From: Brochothrix campestris FSL F6-1037
Lineage (GTDB): Bacteria > Bacillota > Bacilli > Lactobacillales > Listeriaceae
Direction: 5' to 3'
Assembly (NCBI RefSeq): GCF_000525915.1
Contig: NZ_AODH01000029.1
Location: 1-56,658, forward strand
DNA: 56,658 bases
Shown here: in pieces, positions 27,608 to 36,948 of the stretch
How positions within the stretch are numbered: position 1 is the first letter of the stretch
How the letters are laid out: each line of letters opens with the position of its first letter
Translations under genes and position numbers: made by a program
The notes under the pieces: model-generated
What the model was told of the DNA's origin: nothing
The model's input: the letters and a program-made list of their open reading frames with translations, nothing else
Database searches by the model: none

Positions 27608-27790
27608 AAATTAAATTGAACCTAGCATGATGTTCAAAAACATGAAAAAAACGGGCATTTCATCTCAGAAATACCCGCAAACAGACTTAATTAAATAGTT
27701 TGTTAGCCTGAAAACAATGACGTCAACAAGGCGAGAAGCGGAAACTTCTTCTTTCATGTATTATTTAAACTCACAAGATTTATATTACCA
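27608..27790 (-). ncRNA. L20-type autoregulatory leader of the infC operon
   Basis: The transcribed leader is about 180 nt long and contains an internal terminator (27645-27677) followed by run-off sequence into infC. In Bacillus the equivalent leader binds L20 and ends transcription early. Position, length and the attenuator fit. I could not verify the L20 pseudoknot by eye. Confidence 0.75.
27645..27677 (-). terminator. attenuator hairpin in the infC leader
   Basis: On the minus strand CGGGTATTTC pairs with GAAATGCCCG around a 6-nt loop and is followed by seven T. It lies about 50 bp before the infC start, so it must act as a regulated terminator. Confidence 0.85.
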
Positions 27791-27810
27791 CGTCACTTTG
27801 TAACTGTCAA
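27782..27810 (-). promoter_or_regulatory. infC operon promoter
   Basis: A consensus TTGACA, 17 bp and TAATAT lie on the minus strand, immediately before the L20 leader. Confidence 0.85.
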
Positions 27811-27816
27811 TCCTTT

Positions 27817-28659
27817 TTACAAACCATTTTCAATTAAAGTGCGATAACCTTCGATACTTAAGCCCGGTGTAATCCGCACACGTTTCAATTGATAATACCC
27901 GTCAGCTTTAGACGCAAGCCCTGGCTCAGTCGTAACGGCTAGTTTGTAGCCGGCGGTGTTAGCGGCTGCCAACGTCTCGTCATTGTATCGACCGACAGGA
28001 TAACTTAAGATGATGCTATCGTAGTCGAGCTCGTCTTTAATAAACCGCTTCGAATCAATCATTTCGGTTAACTGCGTCTCTTTGGCCAGCAGGTTCAGTT
28101 CTTGATGATTGACCGTATGACTTTCAATCGTCACCTGCTGCTGTTGCATTGCTTTCATTTGTTCGATTGTGAGATGATTCGGTTTTCCAGTAGTGCCTGT
28201 AATCATAAAAACAGTACTCGCAAGACCATAGCGTTCCAACACCGGTAAAGCTGCTGTGTAATTATCGGTATAGCCATCATCAAAAGTGATAAGGACTACC
28301 TTTTCGGCTGGAACCGTATTCGTTTCAAAGGCCTGATACAATTCAGCTGGGGTTAAGGTGTAATAGCCTGCTTCTTTAAGAAACTGCATCTGTTGCTCAA
28401 ATTCTGTAGGTGGCACCCGTAACGAATTACCGCTCGAAATGCTATGATACATTAAAATCGGTATTTTAACCGGTGTTTCACGTGTTAACCATCTCTGTGT
28501 TTCTTCCGCTTTTCCAGGTGGGGGTACTGCCTTCTTCGGTGCTTTCTGTACCTGCTTCACTGGTTTTATTTCTGTTTTTTGGGAAAGGTACGCATCTGTC
28601 CCCATTGCGGCAACCACGCATAAACCAATGAGAAGCAACCACTTCGCTATCTTCGTCAT
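27817..28659 (-). CDS. membrane-anchored polysaccharide deacetylase (NodB domain)
   Basis: This 280-residue protein has an N-terminal signal anchor (residues 4-22) and a Lys/Pro-rich linker (about 30-55), so it acts outside the cell. The NodB domain has the metal-binding motifs: ILMYHSI, VLITFDDGYTDN, and ESHTVNHQEL for the His ligands. LSYPVGRYNDET is the fourth motif. Such enzymes remove acetyl groups from cell-wall or capsule glycans, but the substrate is not clear. It starts 25 bp after ktrB and its end is close to the convergent infC promoter region. Confidence 0.9.
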   Translation of the reverse strand: MTKIAKWLLLIGLCVVAAMGTDAYLSQKTEIKPVKQVQKAPKKAVPPPGKAEETQRWLTRETPVKIPILMYHSISSGNSLRVPPTEFEQQMQFLKEAGYYTLTPAELYQAFETNTVPAEKVVLITFDDGYTDNYTAALPVLERYGLASTVFMITGTTGKPNHLTIEQMKAMQQQQVTIESHTVNHQELNLLAKETQLTEMIDSKRFIKDELDYDSIILSYPVGRYNDETLAAANTAGYKLAVTTEPGLASKADGYYQLKRVRITPGLSIEGYRTLIENGL

Positions 28660-28684
28660 CTGGACTCCTTTTGGCTATTGTCAG

Positions 28685-30049
28685 CTAGCCTGACACAACC
28701 TTTTCTTTCGGATATCTAAACCCATATTCATTATCTGTTTTCGCTGCTGTAAACAATAAAATATACATCATCGATACCCGTCCAACAAACATTAACATAA
28801 TAATAACCAGTTTACCAACGATAGACAGTTGAGCCGTTGCACCGAGTGACAAGCCCGATGTCCCGAAGGCTGATGCCGTTTCAAACATTAATGACATCAG
28901 AGGAATATTGACCTCTGTTAGCGATAAAATTAAGACCGAAGTGAAACAAAGCAAGCCCGAAAACAAGGTGACCGATAAGGCTTTTCTTAAATCTTCTTCA
29001 ATGAGCTCACGTCCAAATACATGCACATGTTTATGGCCACGTGCTGTTGCAAAAATAAACAACACCGTCATTGCAAAGGTTGTTGTCCGTATCCCACCAC
29101 CCGTTGAACTGGGTGATGAACCGATGAACATAAATAAAATTAAAATCAATAAGGTCGTGGCCGAGTACTGATTTAAATCCAGCAAAGTAAAACCACCACT
29201 GCGGGCCGTCGCCGAGGTGAATAAGGAATAAAACAAGCCTTGATGCCAAGTCATCCCACTAAAGAATTTATTAAATTCTAGGAGAATGATTAACATCGCC
29301 CCTGCAAAGTAGAGACCAAAATAAGTAAAGGTTGTTAATTTCGTAAAGAGCGAAAAACGAAAGGGTCGCTTCGTTGATTTTCGTCCAATTAAAAAGCGCT
29401 TGACTTCTAACAGCACCGGAAAACCAATGCCCCCCATGATCATTAATAACATGACAACCGTTTGGATGAAATAATCACCCGCGAATGGTTCCATTGATAA
29501 GCCATCCATATCCATCCCTGCACTAGTGGCAGCTGCAACACTCAAGAAGAAACCATGGAAGAAAGCTGAACCCACATCTTTATAATGAGGAATCGTGTAT
29601 AAACCAATCAAAATACCGCCGATTACCTCTGCCGTCGTAATAATAATAAACACGTCACGAATCAGATTAACCATGCCACTCATTGAGTAGGCATTTACAT
29701 CCGTTTGAATGAGACGACGTTGTTTCAAACCAATTCGACGTCGCAACATCAAATAAAACAATGTACTCATCATCATAATACCGAGGCCTCCGACTTGGAA
29801 GAAAATCATCATACAGACAAGACCAAACGTACTGTAGGTACCTCCTGGGCTAACAGGCGATAGACCAGTGACACTGACTGAACTTGCCGCGACAAATAAC
29901 GTATCAATGAACGACACTTCTTGCCCTGGCTTTTTTGCAATCGGCAATAACAAAACGAGTGTGGCAACTGTCATCGCGACAAAATAAAACGATACAATCG
30001 CTTGTACTGGCGTCAAATTACGCAATCGTAATCGCAAGTGATAGAACAT
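28685..30049 (-). CDS. ktrB: KtrB/TrkH-family potassium transporter membrane subunit
   Basis: This 454-residue ion channel-like protein of the Trk/Ktr/HKT superfamily moves K+ (often with Na+) through a pore formed by four M1-P-M2 repeats. It has about eight transmembrane helices and the selectivity loops, for example [30 protein letters not shown] and [11 protein letters not shown], each with the conserved Gly. A KtrA/C-type nucleotide-binding partner would be expected but is not in this window. It starts 7 bp after terC copy 2. Confidence 0.93.
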
Positions 30050-30056
30050 GGTTAAT

Positions 30057-30807
30057 TCACCCTTTCTGATGTGTCAACTTTATCTTAATTAATGCGCCGA
30101 TAATAATGACTATCATAACACCCCAGAATGTAACTTGCCACCCGATACTTTCTGGGAACCCAAGCGCTAAAACACCGATATCTTTATGTGCCAAGGTTAA
30201 GACCGCTAATTTCACACCGACCCAACCGACAAGCAAGAAGGCCGCCTGTTCTAAAACAGGATAAAGTTCTAACCAACGGACAATTTTAGTGGCAGCGAAG
30301 CGAATACACAATAACCCGATAAAACCACCAATAAACATCACGATAAACTTCCAGCCATCCATACCACCAATTGAGAACGTATGTGTACTCGGTAAGGTAA
30401 TCACTAAGGCCGCCGCAGCTAAAATCGAATCAATCGCAAAGGCGATGTCCGACAATTCAACCTTCAACACCGTCCCCCAAAATGATTGGGACTTTCTGTC
30501 GGTATCTATGGCAGTCATTGACGCTTCTTCCGTCATAAAATGTTTCACCGCTAAATAGAGCAAGTACAACGCACCAAGCGCTTGTATATACCACATATCA
30601 ACCAAGAGCGATATGACAAACAGCGCTGTGAATCGTAAAACCATCGCACCCACTAAACCATAAAACAGTGCTTTTTTTTTGCGCCTGTGGCTCTAATCCC
30701 TTAACCATTACCGCCATCACGACTGCATTATCGGCTGATAACACCACTTCTAAACCAACCAATACGATAAATACCCAACCGTATTGTAAAAAAAGACTTG
30801 CATCCAT
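30057..30807 (-). CDS. TerC-family membrane protein, copy 2, frame broken once
   Basis: TerC-family proteins are inner-membrane proteins with about seven helices, linked in Bacillus to manganese export or loading of secreted enzymes. Read across one break the protein has 249 residues and closely parallels copy 1 ([20 protein letters not shown] versus QYGWVLIVLIGLEGILAADN). Conserved acidic residues are present in the SADN and [11 protein letters not shown] motifs. The break is one extra A in a run of nine (30672-30680). Removing it restores [17 protein letters not shown] chose MDASLFL as the start, preceded by GAAGGTG. A hairpin at 30856-30896 separates it from copy 1. Confidence 0.88.
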
Positions 30808-30855
30808 TTTGACACCTTCTTCATTAAATTTCTTCACATGTTTGTTTGCATAAAG

Positions 30856-30896
30856 AAAACTCAATCAAACACTTTGTAAAGTGTCTGATTGAGTCA
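30856..30896 (-). terminator. hairpin between the two terC genes
   Basis: ACTCAATCA pairs with TGATTGAGT, with further inner pairs, followed by TTTTCTTT on the minus strand. It may partly end the transcript after copy 1, lowering expression of copy 2 and ktrB. Confidence 0.65.
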
Positions 30897-30898
30897 TT

Positions 30899-31657
30899 TT
30901 AAACTGTTGTTTCTTTTGCTTTACGCGATACAATCACACTGATTACAATAATCAATACCATCACGCCATAAAAAATACTTTGCCACACTGTCCCATGTGG
31001 GAAGTGTGCGTCTAACAGCGCTACTTTTTCATGCGCTAAGGTCATAACAACCAATTTGACACCGACCCAACCGACGAGGACAAATGCCCCAGTTTCGAGT
31101 GCGGGGTATTTTTTCAACAAGTTCACCACCGCTGTTGCAACAAAGCGAATGATGATTAAGCCAATCACGCCACCAAGGAACATAACGATAAACTGCGCTG
31201 TGTCAATCTCAGCAATATGGCCCCAACCTGATGGTGGCAACGTAATTGCTAATGCCACTGCTGCTAACATTGAATCAACTGCAAAGGCAATATCTGCCAC
31301 TTCAACCTTAATGACCGTCGCCCAGAAACCACCTTGCTTACGTTTCTTAGTTTTATGTTCGCCTTCTTTATGGGCGAATTTCTTATAGAGATTAGAACCC
31401 GCTATGTAAAGTAAGTAAACTGCACCAAGCGCTTGCAACTGCCAATATTTAGCCAAGGTTGCGATTAAGAATAACGCGATAAAACGGAACACTAACGCTC
31501 CGACCAAACCATAAAACAACGCCTTTTTTTGTTGTTCTGGCTCTAAGTGTTTCACCATTACTGCCATCACGACCGCGTTATCAGCCGCTAAAATTCCTTC
31601 CAATCCAATTAATACGATTAAAACCCAACCATACTGTAATAACATTGCTGCATCCAA
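30899..31657 (-). CDS. TerC-family membrane protein, copy 1 (YkoY-like)
   Basis: This 252-residue TerC protein has about seven transmembrane helices. The conserved [14 protein letters not shown] and DIAFAVDSMLA segments carry the acidic residues thought to bind metal. A yybP-ykoY (manganese) riboswitch lies just upstream, as in Bacillus ykoY, so export or handling of Mn2+ is the likely role. An intact run of seven A in QKKALFYG lies at the site where copy 2 is broken. GAGGAGG lies about 11 nt before the ATG, slightly far. It leads a set with copy 2, ktrB and the deacetylase. Confidence 0.92.
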   Translation of the reverse strand: MDAAMLLQYGWVLIVLIGLEGILAADNAVVMAVMVKHLEPEQQKKALFYGLVGALVFRFIALFLIATLAKYWQLQALGAVYLLYIAGSNLYKKFAHKEGEHKTKKRKQGGFWATVIKVEVADIAFAVDSMLAAVALAITLPPSGWGHIAEIDTAQFIVMFLGGVIGLIIIRFVATAVVNLLKKYPALETGAFVLVGWVGVKLVVMTLAHEKVALLDAHFPHGTVWQSIFYGVMVLIIVISVIVSRKAKETTV

Positions 31658-31739
31658 AAAATCGCCTCCTCTAAATTATCTGTGTTAAAGTCCCAGTGAC
31701 GTTTAAGGTGTATGGCGGTTAGACCCCTTTTTTTTAAAC

Positions 31740-31895
31740 AAAAAAACAAGCCCTTTGCCCACCTTAAATAAGTGTGGACAAAGGTCTCGCTGACATGACA
31801 CATGTTGATAAAACCGATGGAATTAATCCATGTATTGACGACTTTATCTTGCTTACTGTTATCAACAGTAAGCAACGCTACTCCCCTTTGACACA
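31740..31895 (-). promoter_or_regulatory. yybP-ykoY (Mn2+) riboswitch upstream of terC
   Basis: The minus strand has the two conserved halves of this motif: AAAGGGGAGTAGC (plus coordinates 31877-31889) and GCGAGACCTTTG (31779-31790). A stem-loop of variable sequence separates them. The 3' half pairs into a terminator (CCTTTGTCCACACTTA with TAAGGTGGGCAAAGG) followed by a T-tract. Mn2+ binding is known to turn on downstream terC or mntP genes. The match in sequence and context is strong. Confidence 0.92.
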
Positions 31896-31924
31896 AAATG
31901 TCAAACTGATATTTAATTGAGTAT

Positions 31925-31954
31925 ATCGTAACATATGGCCAATTCATTCGTCAA
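31925..31954 (-). promoter_or_regulatory. possible promoter of the terC riboswitch transcript
   Basis: TTGACG, 18 bp, TACGAT on the minus strand. An overlapping TATACT (31920-31925) could serve as -10 with a poorer spacer, so the choice is uncertain. Confidence 0.4.
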
Positions 31955-32085
31955 TTTTTTTTACGATTTTTTTGCAGCTGGCTTATTATGCTGATATAGT
32001 TGCAATGGAATTCTATTTAAGTGTAAAATGAAGTATAGTTTCACTAACGTTGTTTCTATCAATCTAAGAATAGAGGTATCTTTCA

Positions 32086-32288
32086 ATGAGTTATTATTCA
32101 ATTCCTATTGCCACAATTATTATTGGTTTTATTTTTTTTACTTTTGGACCTTTTTACTTGTTAAATCCTCAAAAAAACGCATCTCTAAACTCGGTTTTTT
32201 CAACCTACTGCTCATCGCAGTCATTTTAATTGTAGCCGGATTACTACTATTGCTCGTATTTACAGGCGATTTGGCCACTTTGTTGTAA
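32086..32288 (+). CDS. small two-helix membrane protein, frame probably off by one
   Basis: ATG 32086 follows AGAGGTATCTTTCA, a good ribosome site, and gives a first helix (IPIATIIIGFIFFTFGPF). In the other frame a second helix follows (NLLLIAVILIVAGLLLLLVF). One more A in the run of seven at 32171-32177 would join the two as a 67-residue protein. This is the opposite of the one-base excess seen in other genes. A longer upstream reading from 32028 in the second frame has no ribosome site. Function unknown. It is convergent with prfC. Confidence 0.5.
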
Positions 32289-32389
32289 TAATAGCTAGAG
32301 AAATGAAAGTGAAATCAGCTCGTAAACAACGTCACTGTAATAGCATTCGAAAGAAAATGAAATCCGTTTAGACTTTATCTACAATCTGA
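32289..32389 (+). repeat. 3'UTR mosaic repeat, copy 6 (module C)
   Basis: It opens with GAAAGTGAAATCAGCTCG right after the small membrane gene. The outer arms TCGTAAACAACGTC and GACTTTATCTACAA form the C-type inverted repeat. It ends at the shared terminator. Confidence 0.75.
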
Positions 32390-32423
32390 AAGGAGGGGAC
32401 CGAAACTAATCGGTCCCCTCCTT
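32390..32423. terminator. bidirectional terminator between the small membrane gene and prfC
   Basis: A perfect 13-bp stem (AAGGAGGGGACCG with CGGTCCCCTCCTT) closes an 8-nt loop, with a short T-tract on the plus side. Confidence 0.9.
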
Positions 32424-32433
32424 TTATCTTAGC

Positions 32434-34008
32434 TTAGATTAATTCAAACAGTTCAACATCCGGGTTCTTATCACTAAACCAGCGTAAGGCAAATTCATTT
32501 TCAAACAAGAAGACGGGTTGATCGTAACGGTCACGCACAAGCATATTACGAGTCGTTGCTAATTTTTCATCCGCATCTTCTGGTTTGATCCAACGCGCCA
32601 TTTTCTTGCCCATTGGTTCCATGATGATTTCAGAATTGTACTCATTGTTCATCCGGTGTTCAAACACCTCGAACTGTAATTGACCAACAGCTCCAAGCAT
32701 GTAGTCACCCGCATGCCATGTTTTGTACAACTGAATGGCACCCTCTTGTACTAATTGTTCGACACCTTTATGGAAATGTTTTTGTTTCATGACGTTTTTA
32801 GCTGACACACGCATAAACAATTCCGGTGTGAATTGTGGCATTTTTTCATAATGCAGGTTTTTAGCCCCCATCGTAATCGTGTCCCCAATTTGATAGTTAC
32901 CTGTATCATATAAACCGATAATATCACCCGAAACGGCATGGCTCACAATTTCTTGAGAATCGGCCATAAATTGGGTTGAGTTATTCAGCTTAATCGTTTT
33001 ACCTGTCCGTGCTAAATGAACGTTCATGCCTTTTTCAAACGCCCCCGAACAAATACGGACGAAGGCGATCCGATCGCGATGGGCTTTGTTCATATTGGCT
33101 TGGATTTTGAAAATAAAACCAGAGAACTTGCTGTCGGTTGGATCAACTAAGTCACCTTCTTCAGTTTGGCGCGGTTGCGGTGCTGGAGCAAAATCAACAA
33201 AAGTTGATAAGAAGTTTTCAACACCAAAGTTGGCTAAGGCACTACCAAAAAAGACAGGTGTTAATTCACCAGCTGAAATCGCCGCTTCATCAAATTCATT
33301 GCCTGCTTCATCTAATAAGTTGATTTCTTCCATTGCTTCATCAAAATAAGTTGATTCCTGCACAGCATGAGGTGCCAATAATTCATTTTTATCATTAAGA
33401 GGGATAAAGCGGTCCGCTTCGTCCTCATAACGATATTGCTCAATACGGTGATTATAGCGGTCAATGTTACCAATCAACTCTTTTCCCATCCCGATTGGCC
33501 AGTTCATTGGATAAGCACCAATGCCCAGCACTTCTTCTAATTCTGAAATCAAGTCCATTGGATCGCGACCCGGACGGTCTAATTTGTTAATAAAGGTAAA
33601 GATGGGAATACCGCGCATGCGACAAACTTTGAACAGTTTCATCGTTTGTGGTTCAATCCCTTTAGCCGAGTCAATTACCATCACTGCACTATCGACCGCC
33701 ATCAATGTACGGTACGTATCCTCACTAAAATCCTGGTGACCAGGAGTATCAAGGATGTTGATGCGGTAATGATCGAAATCAAATTGCATCACTGAACTTG
33801 TTACCGAGATACCACGTTGTTTTTCAATATCCATCCAATCGGATGTGGCAAACTTACCTGACTTTTTACCTTTTACTGTTCCGGCTGAACGAATCGCACC
33901 ACCAAACAGTAAGAGTTGTTCTGTAATCGTTGTTTTACCCGCATCGGGGTGAGAAATAATCGCAAACGTTTTACGCGATTCAATTTCTTTTTTAATTGCG
34001 TCTATCAT
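32434..34008 (-). CDS. prfC: peptide chain release factor 3
   Basis: RF3 is a GTPase that removes RF1 or RF2 from the ribosome after release of the peptide. The 524-residue protein has the translational GTPase motifs [23 protein letters not shown] and [12 protein letters not shown], and the RF3-type C-terminal part ([16 protein letters not shown]). I chose MIDAIKKEI as the start because GGAGGG precedes it. A reading 14 codons longer lacks a ribosome site. It appears to be a single gene. Confidence 0.96.
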   Translation of the reverse strand: MIDAIKKEIESRKTFAIISHPDAGKTTITEQLLLFGGAIRSAGTVKGKKSGKFATSDWMDIEKQRGISVTSSVMQFDFDHYRINILDTPGHQDFSEDTYRTLMAVDSAVMVIDSAKGIEPQTMKLFKVCRMRGIPIFTFINKLDRPGRDPMDLISELEEVLGIGAYPMNWPIGMGKELIGNIDRYNHRIEQYRYEDEADRFIPLNDKNELLAPHAVQESTYFDEAMEEINLLDEAGNEFDEAAISAGELTPVFFGSALANFGVENFLSTFVDFAPAPQPRQTEEGDLVDPTDSKFSGFIFKIQANMNKAHRDRIAFVRICSGAFEKGMNVHLARTGKTIKLNNSTQFMADSQEIVSHAVSGDIIGLYDTGNYQIGDTITMGAKNLHYEKMPQFTPELFMRVSAKNVMKQKHFHKGVEQLVQEGAIQLYKTWHAGDYMLGAVGQLQFEVFEHRMNNEYNSEIIMEPMGKKMARWIKPEDADEKLATTRNMLVRDRYDQPVFLFENEFALRWFSDKNPDVELFELI

Positions 34009-34147
34009 GAATACCCTCCGTTTATCTAAATAGAATCTGATGTTTAACAAAATAAACTACATCGGACTTCCTCCGTAACTTAAAATTGACATAAAATTAG
34101 TATAGCATATTTCAGACGATAACTTTAGCGTTCGTGTGAAAAAACAG

Positions 34148-35197
34148 CTATTTGTTGTCGGCTAATGGTGAGAATATATAGGCCCATACGAGTTGCTCTG
34201 TCGCTGTAATCGCTTCTTTATGCGTCCGTTCGTAAGCATGAGAGGCTTCGATTCCCGCACCAATTAAGCCATGTTTCACATCAGCACCAGCCTTCATTGC
34301 TGCACTAGCATCGGAGCCATAAAACGGATAAATATCAACGCAGTAAGCCAGCTGTTGCGCCTGTGCCAATCCCACTAAATGTTGCCGTAGACCATAATGA
34401 TAAGGACCACTGCTGTCCTTCGCACAAATTGACACATGGTACTCATCACTCGTTTGCCCATCACCGATTGCCCCCATATCAACAGCGATATACTCTACCA
34501 CCTCTTCAGGGATGCTCGAATTACCACCATAGCCGATTTCTTCATTATTGGAAATTAAGAAATGAGTTGTGTAGGGTAAGGTCTGCTGTTCTGCTACGAG
34601 ACGCCCAAGCGTTTCAATCAAAACAGCAACACTCACCTTATCGTCTAGATGACGTGACTTAATAAAATCACCACTACGTGTACTACGGGCATCAAAACTA
34701 ATAAAATCACCGACTTCAATGCCCAATTCACGTGTTTGAGCAGCCGTTGCCACCTTTTCATCAATTCGAACTTCCATATTAGCTGCATTTCGCTCAGCCG
34801 AGCCCGCATCAGCATATACGTGCACCGTTGTTTGATGCATTAAAATCGTGCCAGTATACGTTTTGCCACTGGCGGTCGTGATTGTACAGTACTCTCCTTC
34901 AATCGCATTAAAACGAAACCCACCCACAAGCGATAAAGCTAGACGACCGTTGGACTTCACTTCTTTTACCATCGCACCTAATGTATCGACATGTGCCGTT
35001 AATAAGCGTTGCTCTGTGTTGTTTTTACCAGGAATAGTCACGATGCGATTGCCTTTATTAGTCGGCGCTACTGTTAATCCCATCGCTGTCAAGCGGTCGG
35101 TAATGTACGACATGATTGACTCCGTATAGCCGGTTGGACTTGCAATTTGTGTCAATTCGAATAAGGTTGCAATTGTTTTTTCAGTTGTTATTGTCAT
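34148..35197 (-). CDS. M42-family metallopeptidase (aminopeptidase)
   Basis: M42 enzymes are cytoplasmic, often tetrahedral aminopeptidases with two metal ions. The 349-residue protein carries the ligands and catalytic residues: TAHVDTLGAMV, RHLDDKVSVAVL, SNNEEIGYGGNSS, AVDMGAIGDG and HAYERTHKEAI. Substrate preference (glutamyl, leucyl or deblocking) cannot be told. The start MTITTEKTIA was preferred because GAAAGAAGG lies upstream. A start eight codons earlier has no ribosome site. It is divergent from the MFS gene. Confidence 0.9.
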   Translation of the reverse strand: MTITTEKTIATLFELTQIASPTGYTESIMSYITDRLTAMGLTVAPTNKGNRIVTIPGKNNTEQRLLTAHVDTLGAMVKEVKSNGRLALSLVGGFRFNAIEGEYCTITTASGKTYTGTILMHQTTVHVYADAGSAERNAANMEVRIDEKVATAAQTRELGIEVGDFISFDARSTRSGDFIKSRHLDDKVSVAVLIETLGRLVAEQQTLPYTTHFLISNNEEIGYGGNSSIPEEVVEYIAVDMGAIGDGQTSDEYHVSICAKDSSGPYHYGLRQHLVGLAQAQQLAYCVDIYPFYGSDASAAMKAGADVKHGLIGAGIEASHAYERTHKEAITATEQLVWAYIFSPLADNK

Positions 35198-35221
35198 TTG
35201 TGTCAGCCTTCTTTCCTTCAT

Positions 35222-35465
35222 TCAGTGAGTTATCTAGAACTCTAATTCACCTTAATTATACACAATTGGAGGCCTAACGAATACCGTCAGCTTTTGATGA
35301 GCGTTATTCGCCTATTACCGTTAAAAATGTTAAAATAATAGCAGCTCTTAAACAACACGTATCATTTCCATTTAGGCGCTAAATGGAAGCCTGACTTTGC
35401 TTGTTATGATTAGCAAATAACACATTAGGTTCGCCGCAAACGAGCTTAGTAAAGGAGAATGTTCT
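35222..35465. other. divergent intergenic region with a palindrome, possible operator
   Basis: Between the peptidase and the MFS gene lies a perfect 9-bp inverted repeat (35366-35388: TTCCATTTA, 5 nt, TAAATGGAA). It is not followed by a T-tract, so it is more likely an operator or leader hairpin for the exporter than a terminator. A TATAAT-like box for the peptidase gene is present on the minus strand near 35255. Confidence 0.5.
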
Positions 35466-36932
35466 TTGAAAAAAACACATGTAAAATGGGTCACTGTCGC
35501 CATCTTTGTTTCAACCTTTATGACCGCGATTGAAGGCACCATTGTTTCTACAGCCGTGCCACGGATTGTTAGTGAACTCAACGGTATTTCAATTATGAAC
35601 TGGGTCTTTTCAATCTACTTATTAACATCAGCTGTCTGTGTGCCGATTTTTGGTAAATTAGCTGATATTTATGGCCGAAAACCGATATTCATTATCGGAA
35701 CGATTGTCTTCATGATTGGTTCGGCCCTTTGTGGCTTTGCGCAAGACATGACCCAACTAATTATTTATCGTGCCATCCAAGGGATTGGAGCTGGCTCGAT
35801 TATGCCGTTAAGCTTTATTATTATCGCTGATATTTATTCAGTTGATAAGCGAGCAAAAATTATGGGCCTTAATGGAGCCGCCTGGGGTATCGCTGGTATC
35901 TTTGGTCCGCTCCTCGGCGGATTCATCGTCGATTACTTAACCTGGCACTGGATTTTCTTCATCAACGTGCCGATTGGGATTATCCTCATCATCTTAATGA
36001 AGATGTACTTCCATGAAGAAGTCAGCAAAACTGAGCAGACGATTGATTACATCGGCACCTTCCTCTTAACAATCGGCTTAGTCGCCTTGTTACTCGGATT
36101 TCAATTAGCTGGTGACACCTTAAGTTGGCTTGCACCGAGTGTACTAATTGCGTTTGCAATAGCGCTTGTTTTTCTTGGACTCTTCGTTTGGCAAGAAAAT
36201 CGTACGAAATACCCCATCTTACCGTTACCGATGTTTAAAAACAGTTCGTTTACCTTCGCCAACTGTGTCGCTATTTTAGCAAGTGCCTTTTTAATTGGTG
36301 TTAACGTGTATATGCCGATGTGGGTACAAGGTATTCTCGGATTAAGCGCAACGATTGCCGGATTCACGCTCGCACCGATGTCAATCACGTGGATCCTCGG
36401 TTCATTTATCGGTGGTAAAATGATTGAAAACAGCACGATTCGTCGTGTCATTGGTTTAGGGACGTTTGTGATTGCCCTCGCCGGTCTTTGGCTGATGGTG
36501 TTGACACAGACCGCTTCGATTTGGCTGTTCCTCGGTGCTTCTGCGGTGATGGGACTCGGCTTCGGAATTACGATTACGATGACGACCATTACAGCACAAA
36601 ATGTCGTCGCACCTACCGACATGGGATCAGCTACATCTGTTAACACCCTCTTCCGTACCCTCGGACAAGTGATGGGGATGGCTGTCTTTGGTACCATTTT
36701 CAACTCGGTGACAACACGTCATTTAGCTGATGCAACCACAGCCGGTGTAACACACGCTAATTTAACGCAATTGCTCAATCCCAATCATGCACCAATTGCC
36801 GCAGAAGCAGTTGCACAACTTAAACATATTTTATTCAGTGGCTTGCATACGGTCTTTATCGCGATGTTTATCATTACACTTATTACTTTTATTTTCCATC
36901 TACCAATTACAACCATGAAATTTAAAAAATAA
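35466..36932 (+). CDS. DHA2-type MFS drug exporter, TTG start
   Basis: This 488-residue membrane protein has about 14 helices and belongs to the EmrB/QacA drug:H+ antiporter group. Motif A is GKLADIYGRKPIFIIG, and motif C is GIAGIFGPLLGGFIVD in helix 5. The start is TTG, with AAAGGAG a few bases upstream. The substrate is unknown. Sequence is more G/C-rich in the second half (many CTC and GGC codons) than in neighbours. An esterase and a GNAT gene follow on the same strand at 16 and 5 bp, so the three form an operon. Confidence 0.92.
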   Translation: MKKTHVKWVTVAIFVSTFMTAIEGTIVSTAVPRIVSELNGISIMNWVFSIYLLTSAVCVPIFGKLADIYGRKPIFIIGTIVFMIGSALCGFAQDMTQLIIYRAIQGIGAGSIMPLSFIIIADIYSVDKRAKIMGLNGAAWGIAGIFGPLLGGFIVDYLTWHWIFFINVPIGIILIILMKMYFHEEVSKTEQTIDYIGTFLLTIGLVALLLGFQLAGDTLSWLAPSVLIAFAIALVFLGLFVWQENRTKYPILPLPMFKNSSFTFANCVAILASAFLIGVNVYMPMWVQGILGLSATIAGFTLAPMSITWILGSFIGGKMIENSTIRRVIGLGTFVIALAGLWLMVLTQTASIWLFLGASAVMGLGFGITITMTTITAQNVVAPTDMGSATSVNTLFRTLGQVMGMAVFGTIFNSVTTRHLADATTAGVTHANLTQLLNPNHAPIAAEAVAQLKHILFSGLHTVFIAMFIITLITFIFHLPITTMKFKK

Positions 36933-36948
36933 GCACGGAGGTGAGCCC

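Noticed and set aside
31618-31947. 109-residue minus-strand ORF upstream of terC
   Set aside because: It runs through the yybP-ykoY riboswitch and into terC in another frame. Conservation there is explained by the RNA.
32028-32288. 86-residue membrane protein starting at 32028
   Set aside because: No ribosome site at that start. A good one precedes ATG 32086 in a different frame, and the first 30 residues lack protein-like character.
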